The translations under genes were made by a program, and so were the position numbers. From positions 1-5,187 of the forward strand of contig JBAYVP010000373.1 in assembly GCA_041674485.1 (NCBI GenBank): a stretch of 5,187 bases of DNA, written 5' to 3'. The first letter of the stretch is position 1, and every line of letters starts with the position of its first letter. The notes under the pieces were generated by a model. The model saw nothing but the letters and a program-made list of their open reading frames with translations. It did no database searches and had not been told where the DNA came from. Source of the DNA: JAGXQV01 sp041674485 (lineage in GTDB: Bacteria; Pseudomonadota; Gammaproteobacteria; Burkholderiales; Sulfuricellaceae). Positions 1 through 4,712 of the stretch are shown here, piece by piece.

Positions 1-216
1 CGGGCTGGAGTGTGCGGTTTTCCGGGCGCAGGGCAAGGCGCAACGACGAAGAATGGTTGTTCCATTCTGAGGAGTTGCAACGCCGCCATGCGCCCGGAAA
101 ACCGTGCAATCCAGCCCGTAGCGTTCTCACCATACGGGCACACGCAAAATACATGATAAAATTGTTTAGAACCAAGTTGCTACACATCTTGGCAAGCGGT
201 CAACAGAGGAATCTAG
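1..216 (-). mobile_element. MITE-like element, copy A (outer end beyond the window)
   Basis: This is the inverted partner of the element at 1231-1476. It has a long imperfect palindrome (CGGGCTGG at 1-8 against CCAGCCCG at 111-118; CGGTTTTCCGGGCGC at 15-29 against its complement at 90-104), followed by an AT-rich arm, and it ends with CAACAGAGGAATCTAG at 201-216. Read in reverse, 1-216 matches copy B from its terminal repeat to its palindrome. The outer terminal repeat should lie just left of base 1. I see no transposase frame. The frames open here change between the copies and are not genes. It is probably a non-autonomous element moved by a transposase encoded elsewhere. Confidence 0.75.
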
Positions 217-246
217 GTTAAACTGCGTGGGCGCGAAAAGTCCTTG

Positions 247-657
247 CTACGCTTCCTTGAACATTTCGTAGTGACGCCGTAGACGCCGAATGTACGCAGG
301 GTCTTTGAGTACAACTTGTTGGAACAGATCGAGCAACTCTGCGGAATATTCGGTCTGGGGGTTAAATGGATCAAGCGTGGCGCCGGCCATCCCCCGTGCG
401 AGCTTGGCGTTGCCGGACATCCATTTGCGGTAATAACTGGGCTGCGCCCAACCGTAATTGATCGATGCCCAGACCTTATCCCCGGAATCCTCTCTGAGCA
501 CCTGCAAAACAACGCGGCGACAATCGCACCCTGGATCATCGCAGTAGAACTCCATAAAACAGTATTTTCCAGCCGGCAATGGCGCTCCTGCGGGAATAAG
601 CACGGTACGCGTTTCGGCGATTGCAAGATTGCGAAACTTGTTATAGAACGGGATCAT
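247..657 (-). CDS. Uncharacterised conserved-looking protein with a CxxxxCxC cluster
   Basis: A 136-aa soluble protein; I do not recognise a named family with confidence. It starts MIPFYNKFRN and has a Cys cluster in FYCDDPGCDCRRV (C39, C44 and C46) that could bind a metal. An aromatic block INYGWAQPSYYRKW lies around residues 66-79, a DPFNPQ motif around 96-101, and the C-terminus is basic and helical, ending with RRLRRHYEMFKEA. There is no signal peptide or membrane segment. I chose ATG at 657 because the protein reads naturally from MIPFYNKF. A GTG at 672 would add five residues (MLSIT). Neither start has a well-placed Shine-Dalgarno; AGGG lies rather far upstream of 657. The gene stands alone, with the MITE beginning about 30 bp after its stop. 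The motif-dense, ungapped frame argues that it is real. Its function is unknown. Confidence 0.7.
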   Translation of the reverse strand: MIPFYNKFRNLAIAETRTVLIPAGAPLPAGKYCFMEFYCDDPGCDCRRVVLQVLREDSGDKVWASINYGWAQPSYYRKWMSGNAKLARGMAGATLDPFNPQTEYSAELLDLFQQVVLKDPAYIRRLRRHYEMFKEA

Positions 658-747
658 AGTTATGGATAGCACCCTATTTTGCGATTATGCAGCATCAAAC
701 ACTTGACGATAGCAAGGAAACGCCGGCATGAGGGTAGCAACAGCCGG

Positions 748-855
748 GTAGGGTGGGCACGTTTTTTGTGCCCACGCGGTCAGAGGCGAATGTTTCCCAC
801 CGGGTTGGGGTTCCAATGACCGCACCGCGTGGGCACAAAAGCGTGCCCACCCTAC
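748..855. repeat. GTAGGGTGGGCACG palindromic intergenic repeat
   Basis: A large imperfect palindrome. The left arm is 748-781, starting GTAGGGTGGGCACG, and the right arm is 817-855, ending CGTGCCCACCCTAC. The outer 14 bp pair perfectly, a short mismatch follows, and then TTTTGTGCCCACGCGGT pairs. The right arm has about five extra bases (GCGGT) near the loop. Each arm also carries its own small GTGGGCAC/GTGCCCAC inverted repeat. It has no coding capacity. This resembles a repeat type I recall from several proteobacterial genomes. The rest of 658-989 shows no gene I can support. Confidence 0.75.
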
Positions 856-989
856 TCGGCTAGGCGCACATTTCCCAACCAACTGATTTTTAATCCGTTC
901 ATCCTAAGCCGGACAAGCCGGAGCCAAACAGACGTTTAGACAGCCGGGCAGGGCGCAGGGCTTCCTGCAAGGAAATGGCGTTCATGCGG

Positions 990-1229
990 TCAGCCTTGCT
1001 GCGGCGTCCAGTTTTCTATTTTCAAGTTGGGGATGCGGGCGAAATCACGTTCGTTGTTGGTTGCCAATATCAGATTTTCAGCAAGGGCATGGCAAGCAAT
1101 CAATGTGTCCATATATCCAATATGGTTTCCGGTCATTTTTTGAGAACCTCGCAACTTGGCATAGTGGTCTGCCGCCGAAACCGGCCACTCCAGGCAGGGG
1201 GTATACCTTGCCTCGCCACAATTTACCGA
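990..1229 (-). pseudogene. VapC-like PIN-domain toxin, C-terminal fragment
   Basis: The minus strand has an open run of 79 codons ending in TGA (990-992) that reads as the C-terminal part of a VapC-type ribonuclease toxin. Recognisable pieces are WPVSAADHYAKLR, then NHIGYMDTLIACHALAENL, then LATNNERDFARIPNLKIENW. These match the late PIN-domain pattern, in which an acidic residue before LIA-HAL and a TNN--DF-R-P-L--ENW ending are typical. The family is usually about 130 aa, so the N-terminal half is missing, including the first catalytic Asp and the middle Glu. The reading frame runs straight into the terminal repeat of MITE copy B at 1231, and the sequence beyond the MITE does not resume the gene. 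No vapB antitoxin is visible. This is a dead remnant; as an active toxin it would lack essential acidic residues. Confidence 0.75.
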
Positions 1230-1230
1230 T

Positions 1231-1476
1231 CTAGATTCCTCTGTTGACCGCTTTCCAAGATGTGTAACATGGGGGTTCTAAACAACTTTGTCATGTGTTT
1301 TGTGTTCACTCGTTTGGTGAGAACGCTACGGGCTGGATTGCACGGTTTTCCGGGCGCATGGCGGCGTTGCAACTCCTCAAGAAGGAGAAGGCAATGGAAC
1401 GACCATTGCGCGTCGTTGCGCCTTGCCCTGCACCCGGAAAACCGTACACTCCAGCCCGTTCAACAGAGGAATCTAG
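1231..1476 (+). mobile_element. MITE-like element, copy B, complete
   Basis: A 246-bp element bounded by a perfect 16-bp inverted repeat: CTAGATTCCTCTGTTG (1231-1246) and CAACAGAGGAATCTAG (1461-1476). CTAG is itself palindromic, so it may be a 4-bp target duplication rather than part of the terminal repeat. A CTAG/YTAR target is known for part of the IS5 family, but that link is inference. The right half is a long imperfect palindrome (ACGGGCTGG near 1329 to CCAGCCCG at 1451-1458, with CGGTTTTCCGGGCGC complementary arms inside). There is no transposase. Its left border coincides with the break in the PIN-domain gene. Confidence 0.8.
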
Positions 1477-1577
1477 CCCGGATATTGCATAAATTCGCGT
1501 GATGATCGCGCAGGATTTTGATTGATATGGGAATTTTGTGAAGGAGCGTCGTAGTTATTCATACGACCGACTGAACA
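1477..1577. other. Unassigned stretch, possible insertion-sequence end
   Basis: No gene is supported here. It begins CCCGGATATTGCATAAATTCG directly after the MITE and holds a small stem-loop, GTCGTA (1548-1553) against TACGAC (1562-1567) with an 8-base loop. The look of the sequence, abutting other elements on both sides, suggests a leftover IS terminus, but I cannot name the IS. Confidence 0.25.
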
Positions 1578-1613
1578 AACTTAATGGCTGTGGCGCAGCG
1601 CGTGGGAGCGATC
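1578..1613 (+). repeat. Diverged copy of the AACTTAATGGC...GTGGGA-CGATC repeat end
   Basis: This stretch matches the right border of the repeat cluster near 5009-5045 (AACTTAATGGC, then GTG-CGC, then GCGTGGGA-CGATC) with a few substitutions and no large gaps. An inverted part-copy is at 4883-4902. It ends exactly where the dyad and promoter of the retron begin, so it marks the left edge of the AT-rich retron block. Confidence 0.6.
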
Positions 1614-1645
1614 AAATATTTTCGCCAACAGCGAAAATATTTTGA
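1612..1645. promoter_or_regulatory. Dyad overlapping the -35 box, possible operator
   Basis: TCAAATATTTTCGC (1612-1625) and GCGAAAATATTTTGA (1631-1645) are complementary over 14 bp, with one extra T in the right arm and a CAACA loop. The right arm runs into the TTGACA -35 box (1642-1647). A second GCGAAA follows at 1651. The AT-rich stem has no T-run after it, so it is a poor terminator. As DNA it is a good candidate binding site for a repressor, for example the downstream XRE protein (inference). Confidence 0.5.
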
Positions 1646-1670
1646 CATGAGCGAAATTTTTGGATATTAT
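1642..1670 (+). promoter_or_regulatory. Strong sigma70-type promoter of the retron RNA
   Basis: TTGACA at 1642-1647, a 17-bp spacer, then TATTAT at 1665-1670. This is a consensus -35 and a five-of-six -10 at optimal spacing. Transcription would start around 1675-1679, at the 5' base of the structured RNA segment. It is the best promoter in the window and may also read through into the 54-codon gene. Confidence 0.75.
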
Positions 1671-1674
1671 TCTA

Positions 1675-1871
1675 GCTGACGGTGACGGAGATATATCTCG
1701 CGGTTGTTGGAGCTTCGGCTCTGTGGAGGCTTTGCCTCTAACATCTCCCAGGTCTTGCAGGAACGCTGTTGATGATTCAGCAGGCAGGGGAAAGTCTGTT
1801 TTCGGCGAGACCGAAAACAGTTGATATGAGCAGGGGGAAAGGCGCAATTTACTCCGTAGTTTGGCAGCTTT
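1675..1871 (+). ncRNA. Retron msr-msd RNA (predicted)
   Basis: About 195 nt of dense stem-loop structure downstream of a strong promoter and upstream of the RT. Elements in order: GAGC-TTCG-GCTC (1710-1721); GAGGC-TTT-GCCTC (1726-1738), whose UUU loop is the kind found in msr hairpins; a 7-bp stem with one G-U pair (1766-1783); and a perfect 10-bp stem CTGTTTTCGG/CCGAAAACAG with a CGAGA loop (1796-1820). The ends can pair: ACGGAG (1685-1690) with CTCCGT (1852-1857), and AGCTG (1674-1678) with CAGCT (1865-1869). These would act as the a1/a2 repeats that join the RNA ends in retrons. GGAGAT (1687-1692) can instead pair with ATCTCC (1743-1748), a possible switch. I cannot fix the branching G or the msr/msd boundary. 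The 5' half with the UUU hairpin should be msr and the 3' half msd. Confidence 0.6.
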
Positions 1872-1874
1872 TAG

Positions 1875-1914
1875 GTTATGTGCGAGAGACCCATAATTTC
1901 AAATGGGTCATAAC
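1875..1914 (+). promoter_or_regulatory. Bulged stem-loop just before the Shine-Dalgarno of the 54-codon gene
   Basis: The inner stem is GACCCAT (1888-1894) with ATGGGTC (1903-1909) around an AATTTCAA loop. The outer stem is GTTAT (1875-1879) with ATAAC (1910-1914). An 8-base 5' bulge, GTGCGAGA (1880-1887), lies between them. The outer stem ends one base before AAGGAG (1916-1921). It could regulate translation of the peptide or end the retron RNA. The GCGAGAG bulge and U-containing loop also look like the start of some msr regions, so the RNA boundary could differ from my call. Confidence 0.5.
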
Positions 1915-1915
1915 T

Positions 1916-1921
1916 AAGGAG
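1916..1921 (+). promoter_or_regulatory. Shine-Dalgarno deciding the start of the 54-codon gene
   Basis: AAGGAG lies eight bases before the ATG at 1930. This near-ideal site supports the short gene as truly translated and fixes its start. Confidence 0.65.
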
Positions 1922-1929
1922 CGATAAAA

Positions 1930-2094
1930 ATGCCTCGCTGTAAACCCGTTGAATTGCGTTCGTCTCATGTGAAAAAGAAGCCTAGCAATCCCAAAATGGT
2001 GCTGGATAGGTGGTTAAAAGTGGTTCGGTTGCTTACGCTGTTGTTTAACGCGATAGATAAGCTCTGGATCATCATTAGCAAATTCTTTTCATAG
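1930..2094 (+). CDS. 54-aa basic/amphipathic peptide, candidate retron effector
   Basis: A short gene between the structured RNA and the HTH/RT pair; I recognise no family. Residues 1-23 are basic and probably disordered (MPRCKPVELR, then VKKKPSNPK). Residues 24-54 form a long hydrophobic stretch broken by charged or polar residues every three to four positions: D26, K30, R33, N40, D43/K44 and S50/K51, with W28 and W46. On a helix these fall on one side, giving an amphipathic or single membrane-spanning helix (VVRLLTLLF, then LWIIISKFF). This general build is known from small membrane-acting toxins such as TisB; no sequence homology is claimed. Supporting a real gene: AAGGAG eight bases upstream, a direct stop, AT-rich codon use like the RT gene, and a position where retrons carry partner genes. 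Toxicity is inference. It could also be a leader peptide or a membrane anchor. Confidence 0.65.
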   Translation: MPRCKPVELRSSHVKKKPSNPKMVLDRWLKVVRLLTLLFNAIDKLWIIISKFFS

Positions 2095-2139
2095 GAGACT
2101 TACCCCATCATTATTAAATTAATTTTTTGCTAGGTACTG

Positions 2140-2167
2140 TTGTCGTTGCGCAAAAAACATTTATAAA
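2140..2167 (+). promoter_or_regulatory. Weak candidate promoter for the HTH-RT pair
   Basis: TTGTCG (2140-2145), a 16-bp spacer and TATAAA (2162-2167) lie about 90 bp before the HTH gene. The match is moderate, in an AT-rich leader where chance matches are likely. Confidence 0.3.
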
Positions 2168-2223
2168 CAGGTAATTATATTTCCACGCGAAATGGCATAA
2201 CTGGTTTATTTCATTAAATGTTT
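2155..2223. promoter_or_regulatory. Spaced inverted repeat in the HTH gene leader, possible operator
   Basis: AAACATTTATAAACAG (2155-2170) has an inverted, interrupted counterpart: CTGGTTTAT (2201-2209), six bases, then AAATGTTT (2216-2223). One half overlaps the candidate -10. It could be an autoregulatory site for the XRE protein. The AT-richness makes this weak evidence. The rest of 2095-2256 shows no other feature. Confidence 0.25.
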
Positions 2224-2256
2224 GCTGCAATAACCAAAATAGCCTAGGAGAGCACT

Positions 2257-2565
2257 ATGTTGAATGAGGCTCTGCGTCTAATCCGGGCATACCACGATAT
2301 TTCTCAAACTAAACTTTGTTCTGAGCTTGGTATATCAAACTCTTATCTGTCGGAAATAGAATCTGGAAAAAAATCGCCTTCTCTTGACTTATTAAAAAAA
2401 TATAGTGAGCGTTTTGATATACCATTATCTTCTCTGATATTTTTCTCTGAAAACTTAGATAACACGAAAATTTCGGACAAGCTTCGCGTCGGTACAGCTC
2501 GCAAGATTGTCTCGATATTGCAGTGGGTAGAGCAAAGAAACAAGCAGGTTGTCAGGTCTACTTGA
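2257..2565 (+). CDS. XRE-family helix-turn-helix protein of the retron
   Basis: A 102-aa DNA-binding protein. An XRE/Cro-type HTH covers residues 4-62: helix 1 around ALRLIRAYHDIS, the HTH core QTKLCSELGISNSYLSEIESGKK (residues 17-39, with the family's typical SQ-KL---LGIS-SYLS-IE-GK pattern), then PSLDLLKKYSERFDIPLSSL. Residues 64-102 are charged and probably helical (ARKIVSILQWVEQRNKQ). They could serve for dimerisation or partner binding. The start is supported by AGGAGAG (2246-2252) just before ATG. It ends nine bases before the RT start, so the two are almost surely co-translated. Retron RTs with a small HTH partner are a known class (type VI as I remember the scheme). The likely role is repressor or antitoxin-like control of the peptide or RNA promoter, but a direct part in the retron complex cannot be excluded. 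Confidence 0.9.
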   Translation: MLNEALRLIRAYHDISQTKLCSELGISNSYLSEIESGKKSPSLDLLKKYSERFDIPLSSLIFFSENLDNTKISDKLRVGTARKIVSILQWVEQRNKQVVRST

Positions 2566-2574
2566 AAGAAATGT

Positions 2575-3567
2575 ATGCAAAATCCGAAGTCATACGCAGC
2601 AGATCAATGTGCATTGTATAAAATTGGCTCGAAAGCAAGGTTGGCATTAGTGTTAGGCGTGTCATTGGATCGTCTGCTTTTTCTTGCCCATAGCGAAAAT
2701 AATTACCGCGAATTTCTGTTGCATGAAGAGATTTGTCCGTTTACCAAGAAGATTACGAAAGAACGTTTGGTTCAAGAACCTAAGCTAGAACTTCGTAAGA
2801 TTCATGAGCGGATTCAAAAATTCTTAAATAGAGTAATTCCTCCTGACTATGCTCATGCCGCGATCAAAGGACGATCTTATAGCTCAAATGCAATAGTGCA
2901 CAAAGATGCTCAACGCATAGCTACCTTTGATATACATAAATTCTATCCATCGACAACGAAATCTCACGTTTACAATTTTTTCGCTGAGCAGTTGCAATGT
3001 GCGCCGAATGTGGCTGCTTTGTTGGGAACATTAACATGTTTTAAGGGGACTTCGATTTCAAATCATTCAGGGTTGCCAACTGGTAGTCCGCTCAGCCCCA
3101 TTTTGTCGCTTTATGCAAACAAGCCATTGTTTGATAGGTTGAACCAGCTTGCCTTGTCCAACGGGCTTAAGTTCACCTGTTACGTCGATGATTTAACGTT
3201 TTCCGGCGATACTATTCCACTTGAATTAACGTACTTAGTAACAAAGGCTTTGTGGCAACAAGGTCACTTGCTGTCGGTAAAGAAAACTCGGATTTTCAAG
3301 GGGAACCAAGCCAGCCATGTTACCGGAGTTGTTATACGCAATAACAGGATTTATGTACCACATAGTCGATTCAAGAAAGCCAGGAAGATAATGGCGGCTA
3401 TTGATGCTAAAAAGCAGGCTGTAGGCAAATTGCCATTAGTTCAAAAGTTAGCCGGCCTGCTAGGGGAAGCAGCATTTCTTGATAGCCGATATTCTAGTTG
3501 GGCTAAGCGCAGCTACTACGATTTGAAAATTGCGATTGAGAGTGCGGAAAAGGAAGTGCTCAATTAA
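2575..3567 (+). CDS. Retron-type reverse transcriptase
   Basis: A 330-aa single-domain RT of normal retron length that makes the branched msDNA from the nearby RNA. Visible in order: an N-terminal retron-like segment (KIGSKARLALVLGVS, around 16-30, then NYREFLL); the RT0-2 region, IPPDYAHAAIKGRS (88-101); the retron-specific NAxxH motif as NAIVH (105-109); motif A FDIHKFYPS with catalytic D119; motif B GLPTGSPLSP (166-175); motif C YVDD (203-206) with both catalytic Asp; KKTRIF (236-241); and the retron VTG motif at 249-251. There is no maturase, HNH or fused effector domain, which separates it from group II intron RTs. ATG at 2575 is chosen because ATG at 2571 reaches a stop after 16 codons. 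GAAAG is only a weak ribosome site, so coupling to the HTH gene nine bases upstream is likely. All active-site residues are present, so it should be functional. Confidence 0.95.
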   Translation: MQNPKSYAADQCALYKIGSKARLALVLGVSLDRLLFLAHSENNYREFLLHEEICPFTKKITKERLVQEPKLELRKIHERIQKFLNRVIPPDYAHAAIKGRSYSSNAIVHKDAQRIATFDIHKFYPSTTKSHVYNFFAEQLQCAPNVAALLGTLTCFKGTSISNHSGLPTGSPLSPILSLYANKPLFDRLNQLALSNGLKFTCYVDDLTFSGDTIPLELTYLVTKALWQQGHLLSVKKTRIFKGNQASHVTGVVIRNNRIYVPHSRFKKARKIMAAIDAKKQAVGKLPLVQKLAGLLGEAAFLDSRYSSWAKRSYYDLKIAIESAEKEVLN

Positions 3568-3575
3568 GGGATGCT

Positions 3576-3619
3576 CAATGCCTATAGTTCTCGTAGAACA
3601 CAATAACCAACGGGCATTG
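3576..3619 (+). other. Stem-loop after the RT gene
   Basis: CAATGCC (3576-3582) pairs with GGCATTG (3613-3619), and inside lies GTTCT-CGT-AGAAC (3587-3599). It sits just after the RT stop but has no T-run, so it is at best a weak or rho-dependent terminator or an mRNA-stabilising end. No gene is supported between 3568 and 3806. Confidence 0.35.
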
Positions 3620-3724
3620 CGCCGAATGGCTATCACTGCGAACATTCACCTTGCCTGCACCTTATGCGCTATTGCCAACGGCGGAAATTATAGAGTCCCA
3701 AACTAAATTAAAGCGACAGAATTT

Positions 3725-3760
3725 TACGCAGCGACGCAAAGCAAAGAACGCAGAGAAGAG
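3725..3760. repeat. ACGCA-rich intergenic repeat
   Basis: A purine-rich run of short near-repeats (ACGCAGCG, ACGCAAAG, CAAAG, ACGCAGAG, AAGAG). It resembles a dispersed repeat I recall from proteobacterial intergenic regions. It separates the retron block from the caspase gene and roughly marks the shift from AT-rich to GC-rich sequence. Confidence 0.45.
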
Positions 3761-3806
3761 ATGGCAGGGCATGTCGCCTTATTGGCTTCGGCCTCAATAG
3801 AGTAAG

Positions 3807-4532
3807 GTGGGCGTGTCGAAATACGCCAACCCGGCCTACAATCTCGGCCTCGCGGCCAAGGACGCGGGCGATTTCGCGGCGGTGCTGGAAAAGCAGAAGG
3901 GCGGGCTGTACCGCGATGTGGCGGTGAAACTGCTCACCGACCACCACGCCACCAAGGACGATGTGCTGGACGGGCTGGAATGGCTGAGGCGCGAAGTCAC
4001 CGCCCGAGACGTGGGCATGATGTTCCTCGCCGGGCACGGCATGAACGACACGTACAACCATTATTACTTCCTGCCGCACAACGCCGACCCGGAAAGGTTG
4101 CTGCGCACCGGGCTGGGGCAAAACGACATCAAGACCGCTCTCAACACGCTGGCGGGCAAGGCGCTGTTTTTCGTCGACACTTGCCACTCCGGCAATGCGC
4201 TGGGCACGGCCAAAAGGCGCGGCCTGGACATCGCCGCCTTCGTCAACGACCTGGCCAGCGCCGAAAACGGCGTGGTGGTGTTCTCCGCCGCCACCAGCGG
4301 TCAATCCTCGCTGGAAGACCCGGCCTGGGGCAACGGCGCATTCACCAAGGCCGTGGTGGAAGGTCTGGGCGGCGCGGCGGAATACCAAAATTCCGGCAAA
4401 ATCACCCACAAGGGGCTGGATTTTTACGTGACGGAACGGGTGAAGACATTGACCAACGGCCAACAGTCGCCGGTAAGCATCGCGCCGCACGGCGTGACGG
4501 ATTTTCCTATCGCGGTGGTGGGATACCGGTAG
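3807..4532 (+). CDS. Caspase-family (C14) peptidase, probably 5'-truncated
   Basis: A 241-aa caspase-like domain. After a partial first strand (GVSKYANPAYNLGLAAKDA) come FLAGHG with catalytic His77 and FFVDTCHSGNA with catalytic Cys126. The tail runs GKITHKGLDFYVTERV, then GQQSPVSIAPHG. The fold usually begins a few residues earlier with a hydrophobic strand leading into 'G-S-Y', and many relatives carry long N-terminal parts such as WD40 or TPR regions. Here a TAG at 3798-3800 closes the frame, and no such segment is visible upstream. Translation could start at GTG 3807 or at GTG 3813, the latter five bases after AAGG. The upstream flank is repeat-like: CGCCTTAT near 3775 faces TAAGGTGGGCG near 3803. 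So the gene looks like the surviving 3' part of a larger one, with an intact catalytic core that may or may not be expressed. Its GC-rich composition is unlike the retron block, arguing against common origin. Confidence 0.8.
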   Translation: MGVSKYANPAYNLGLAAKDAGDFAAVLEKQKGGLYRDVAVKLLTDHHATKDDVLDGLEWLRREVTARDVGMMFLAGHGMNDTYNHYYFLPHNADPERLLRTGLGQNDIKTALNTLAGKALFFVDTCHSGNALGTAKRRGLDIAAFVNDLASAENGVVVFSAATSGQSSLEDPAWGNGAFTKAVVEGLGGAAEYQNSGKITHKGLDFYVTERVKTLTNGQQSPVSIAPHGVTDFPIAVVGYR

Positions 4533-4615
4533 GGTGCAAGCTTGGCATACGCGCCGGGACAGCGCCAAACTTCCCCGTTCATTTCGACAGAAGCTCTACA
4601 CAGACGTTTGAGAGA

Positions 4616-4684
4616 GGATTTACAGGATGAACAGGATAGAAAACCCATCCTGTAAATCCTGTTCATCCTGTCATTGTTTTTTTT
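4616..4684 (+). terminator. Long repeat-derived stem-loop with T8 tract
   Basis: GGAT (4616-4619), ACAGGAT (4622-4628) and ACAGGAT (4631-4637) pair in order with ATCCTGT (4647-4653), ATCCTGT (4656-4662) and ATCC (4665-4668). That is 18 bp broken by two 2x2 internal loops, with a nine-base loop. T8 at 4677-4684 follows. It sits about 85 bp after the caspase stop and could end that transcript. The unit is a known-looking dispersed repeat (GGATTTACAGGATGAACAGGAT), so termination may be incidental. The stretch 4533-4615 shows nothing else. Confidence 0.5.
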
Positions 4685-4712
4685 GCGGAAAGCCGCTCCA
4701 GTGCTTGATTTT

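Noticed and set aside
213..672. Two other open frames (213-626 minus, 316-669 plus) over the Cys-cluster gene
   Set aside because: The frame ending at 247 has coherent motifs. The others have no protein-like pattern and are shadows.
975..1247. Plus-strand 90-codon frame
   Set aside because: It is antisense to the PIN-domain fragment, whose family pattern is clear on the minus strand.
1..1476. MITE palindromes as integron attC sites
   Set aside because: There is no clear paired R/L core boxes (GTTRRRY and RYYYAAC) at the ends, and no integrase. The 16-bp terminal repeats with CTAG fit a transposon end better.
1581..1847. Minus-strand 88-codon frame across the retron RNA region
   Set aside because: It lies over the promoter and the hairpins and its product resembles nothing. 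The structured plus-strand RNA explains the region better.
2093..2133. AGGAG right after the small gene suggesting another short gene
   Set aside because: No ATG/GTG/TTG start follows at a usable distance; only an ATT-started run of seven codons exists.
2575..3567. RT as a group II intron, DGR or CRISPR-associated RT
   Set aside because: It has the NAxxH and VTG retron motifs, no maturase or HNH domain, no template/variable repeat pair and no Cas1 or array nearby.
3807..4532. Caspase gene as the retron's own effector
   Set aside because: It lies 240 bp past the RT across repeats, has a different base composition and appears truncated. Nothing in the sequence ties it to the retron transcript.
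3708..4568. Long minus-strand open frame of 286 codons, and the plus frame 3980-4630
   Set aside because: Both overlap the caspase frame, which has recognisable catalytic motifs. Their low-complexity, His/Arg/Gly-rich products are typical of out-of-frame reading in GC-rich DNA.
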